Positions 6,284 to 7,098 of a stretch of 7,098 bases of DNA are shown here, in pieces. The stretch's first letter is position 1; each line of letters starts with the position of its first letter. Below the pieces are notes generated by a model, which did no database searches, had not been told where the DNA came from, and saw only the letters and a list, made by a program, of their open reading frames with translations. The position numbers and the translations under genes were made by a program. This stretch comes from Pseudomonadota bacterium (GTDB lineage: Bacteria > Bdellovibrionota_B > Oligoflexia > Silvanigrellales > Silvanigrellaceae), in assembly GCA_027490595.1 (NCBI GenBank), contig JAIXXU010000250.1, forward strand, positions 1 to 7,098, in the 5' to 3' direction.

Positions 6284-7098
6284 ATGACTTCCCAAGAAGC
6301 AACTTTGAAAGAAGTGGATGGCTCTATCTTTTTTATTACTTTAGTGTGCATGCTAGCGTCACTTATGGCTGTTTTAGACATTAGCATTGTCAATGTGGCA
6401 CTCAGCGACATACGAGCAAGCTTGGGTGTTCAGCTCGATCAAATCGCTTGGGTATCCACCGGCTACATGATGGCCAATGTTATCGTTATTCCCTTGACAG
6501 GTTGGTTTCAAAAAAAGATTGGTCTTAAAACATATTTTATCCTTTCCTTAGTCATTTTTATTGTGGCAAGTTTTCTATGCGGCATAGCTTGGAATTTGCA
6601 GTCATTAACTCTTTTTCGTGTTTTGCAAGGTTGTGGAGGAGGGGCTATTATTCCTACGGCCAGCACGATTTTAGTGGCCAGATATCCCAAAGAAAAGCAA
6701 TCTATGGCTCAAGCTTTTATAGGGTTGGGTGCTACAACAGCTCCGTTATTAGGTCCCTCTTTAGGAGGGTATTTAATTCATATTTCAACTTGGCATTGGA
6801 TATTTTTAATCAATATTCCTTTCGGAATTATAGCCATTATATTGGCTTTCAAGTTCATTGAAACCCCTCATTTTCAATCCTCTGAGTCACCCTTCGATTT
6901 AAAAGGTTTTGCTCTACTTGCATGTGGGTTAGGTGCTCTTCAATTTGTTTTAGAAGAGGGGGGTAGAAACGATTGGTTTCATGATCCAAAAATTACGGTG
7001 TTGTCCATTGTCTCATTTGTAAGTTTAGTAACCCTTGTGTTTCAACAGCTAGAAAGCAATCATCCTATGATTGAATTTGAGGTTTTTAAGAATAAAAA
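6284..7098 (+). CDS. emrB: EmrB/QacA-type DHA2 major facilitator transporter, 3'-truncated by the window end
   Basis: This inner-membrane, proton-driven exporter partners EmrA. The frame is open from ATG 6284 to the window end, giving 271 residues, roughly the first half of a protein that is about 510 residues in E. coli. Visible DHA2 hallmarks are motif D1 VLDISIVNVAL (30-40, with Asp32 in the first membrane segment), the loop 2-3 motif A variant GWFQKKIGLKT (73-83), LFRVLQGCGGGAIIP (110-124, motif B region with Arg112) and motif C GLGATTAPLLGPSLGG (147-162), followed by WHWIFLINIPFG. About seven to eight hydrophobic segments can be discerned. The start is supported by GAAGGA (6273-6278) 5 bases upstream and 22 bases after emrA. 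It is almost certainly translated from the same message as emrA. Substrate is unknown. Confidence 0.95.
   Translation, partial: MTSQEATLKEVDGSIFFITLVCMLASLMAVLDISIVNVALSDIRASLGVQLDQIAWVSTGYMMANVIVIPLTGWFQKKIGLKTYFILSLVIFIVASFLCGIAWNLQSLTLFRVLQGCGGGAIIPTASTILVARYPKEKQSMAQAFIGLGATTAPLLGPSLGGYLIHISTWHWIFLINIPFGIIAIILAFKFIETPHFQSSESPFDLKGFALLACGLGALQFVLEEGGRNDWFHDPKITVLSIVSFVSLVTLVFQQLESNHPMIEFEVFKNK

Noticed and set aside
6577..6861. Plus-strand open frame of 94 codons inside the transporter gene
   Set aside because: It is an out-of-frame shadow of emrB, whose own frame shows all the expected DHA2 motifs.

Overview
The window reads as chromosomal DNA from an AT-rich Gram-negative bacterium. The evidence is bacterial-type housekeeping proteins, Shine-Dalgarno sites of the AGGA type, tightly packed same-strand genes, and an EmrA-type adaptor that only makes sense in a two-membrane cell. 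The lineage cannot be fixed from the sequence. The proteins resemble proteobacterial ones but are clearly diverged, so a low-GC proteobacterium or a related group, possibly host-associated, is a reasonable guess and no more.

Left part (1-3937): a compact run of three housekeeping genes. uvrB, which enters from outside the window, encodes the damage-verifying subunit of nucleotide excision repair. truA (tRNA pseudouridine synthase) starts inside the uvrB stop codon through a 4-base ATGA overlap. asnS (asparaginyl-tRNA synthetase) follows after 4 bases. The three are probably co-transcribed. Two of them joined by function act on tRNA; uvrB is a genomic neighbour with no obvious direct link. A short hairpin with a T run after asnS probably ends this unit.

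Middle (3938-4118): a 181-base gap holding the terminator-like hairpin, a second perfect inverted repeat directly ahead of the next gene, and a good ribosome binding site that serves a 30-codon reading frame rather than the annotated gene start.

Right part (4119-7098): an unrecognised 344-residue protein, then an emrA-like membrane-fusion adaptor 7 bases downstream, then an emrB-like DHA2-family transporter cut off by the window end. EmrA and EmrB would form an inner-membrane, proton-driven export pump that normally connects to an outer-membrane channel of the TolC type. No such channel and no regulator is visible here. The unknown gene leads this apparent operon and is the least explained part of the window.

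No CRISPR array, rRNA, tRNA, insertion sequence or phage gene was seen. The most unusual points are a 19-base A run inside uvrB that encodes six lysines in perfect register with the family alignment, a changed catalytic-loop motif in TruA, and the odd translation start region and unknown identity of the gene ahead of emrAB. I do not see firm evidence for a wholly new system.
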